From positions 69,371,362-69,435,361 of the forward strand of contig NC_065535.1 in NCBI RefSeq assembly GCF_932294415.1: 64,000 nucleotides of DNA, written 5' to 3'. The stretch's first letter is position 1, and every line of letters starts with the position of its first letter. Both the position numbers and the translations under genes were made by a program. Below are positions 63,345-64,000 of this stretch, piece by piece. This stretch comes from Quercus robur (Eukaryota; Streptophyta; Magnoliopsida; Fagales; Fagaceae). The notes below the pieces were generated by a model. It was not told the DNA's origin, did not search any database, and worked only from the letters and a program-made list of their open reading frames with translations.

Positions 63345-64000
63345 AATATATATATATATATATATATATATTTTATTTTTAAAAAAAATTCATGAATTTT
63401 TACTTACCACTCCAACTCAAAAATAATGGTTTTTTTTTTCTTCCCTAAAACTCATTTAGTAGCTATTCCAGTGCATCGCATGGGTTAGCTACTAGTGGTA
63501 ATATGTGATTAAAACATTTGTGTCTGTTTAAATTAAAATTTTGGCACATAATTGGCTCTTGAACATTCTTTATAATTTTCATTCATAGTGACACTTGGCA
63601 AATATCTACTAGTCTAAGAATAACAATGGTGAGAACCATAATGTAACACATGATACTATGTAATTAGTCATTTTAATGTAATACATAGGTTTGATAGTAT
63701 ATTTTGGTAATTTGTGATCGGTTAACAATTTCACTCTCTACATAAAAAAAAAGGAACTACAAAAAGAATAATTAGAATCTAAAATAACTATAAACACCCA
63801 CTTTAAGGGGAAAAAAAAGCAATGTTTTTTTTTTTTTTTTTTGGGTTTGAGAAGGAAAAAAGAAGCAATGTAAATGTTCTTTAAAAAAATGGATAATAAT
63901 AATTTATAAATGATTTTTTTTTTTTTTTCATGTAGATGAAGATTTCTAATTGAATTTCAAGGGACTTGGTTTAGGTCTAGCTGGACTCGATCAAATAGTA
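63345..64000. other. AT-rich intergenic DNA at the window edge
   Basis: (TA)n at about 63349-63370, then AT-rich DNA with long T runs. No gene is visible. Confidence 0.55.

Noticed and set aside
62962-63395. Overlapping repetitive open frames (Met-Pro-Arg-Thr-Leu type) on both strands
   Set aside because: They are produced by the short GC-rich repeat units of the foldback element and appear in several frames and on both strands; no real protein is implied.

Overview
The window is nuclear DNA from a eudicot plant. Genes are intron-rich with canonical GT-AG borders, intergenic DNA is very AT-rich, homopolymer and TA tracts are frequent, and every recognisable protein is a plant one. Repeat density and long introns would suit a woody species, but that is only an inference.

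Left half (1-34,600), host genes. A complete six-exon Rab2/RABB1 GTPase (+, 1623-6020) converges on a seven-exon ESF2/ABT1-type ribosome-biogenesis RNA-binding protein (-, 8127-10935). The latter is head-to-head with a thirteen-exon mitochondrial PPR protein (+, 12787-21850). A small basic plant protein of unknown role follows (-, 24786-25190), then an eleven-exon copine-domain/RING E3 ligase of the RGLG family (-, 28176-33695). All spliced frames were joined by eye and close without a frameshift. Introns carry a Tourist-like MITE, tRNA-derived SINEs, an RTE-type LINE fragment and a local tandem duplication that copies a splice donor.

Right half (34,600-64,000), transposons. It contains a 2.5-kb PIF/Harbinger-like element, a 353-bp TRIM, a tandemly duplicated AT-rich block in which one copy gained a MITE, and several hAT and Mutator-like non-autonomous elements with exact target-site duplications. 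The centrepiece is a nested stack at 47,232-61,071. The outermost layer is a probable hAT element. Inside it is a Pack-MULE with ~290-bp terminal inverted repeats and a perfect 9-bp target duplication, carrying a truncated ribosomal protein L18a (eL20) coding fragment. Inside that lies a solo LTR (perfect 5-bp duplication), and inside the solo LTR a 9.9-kb Tat-lineage Ty3/Gypsy element with 460-bp LTRs. A separate hAT element sits in the Pack-MULE beside the L18a fragment.

The Gypsy element has gag-pol in one uninterrupted reading phase, broken only by 14 stop codons, 13 of which look like single C-to-T or G-to-A changes. It also carries a four-exon gene on the opposite strand, with its own TATA box, coding for a plant mobile-domain protein that contains two further stops. 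Near the right edge is a foldback element of short GC-rich repeats whose loop holds a plant snRNA-type promoter pair (USE plus TATA).
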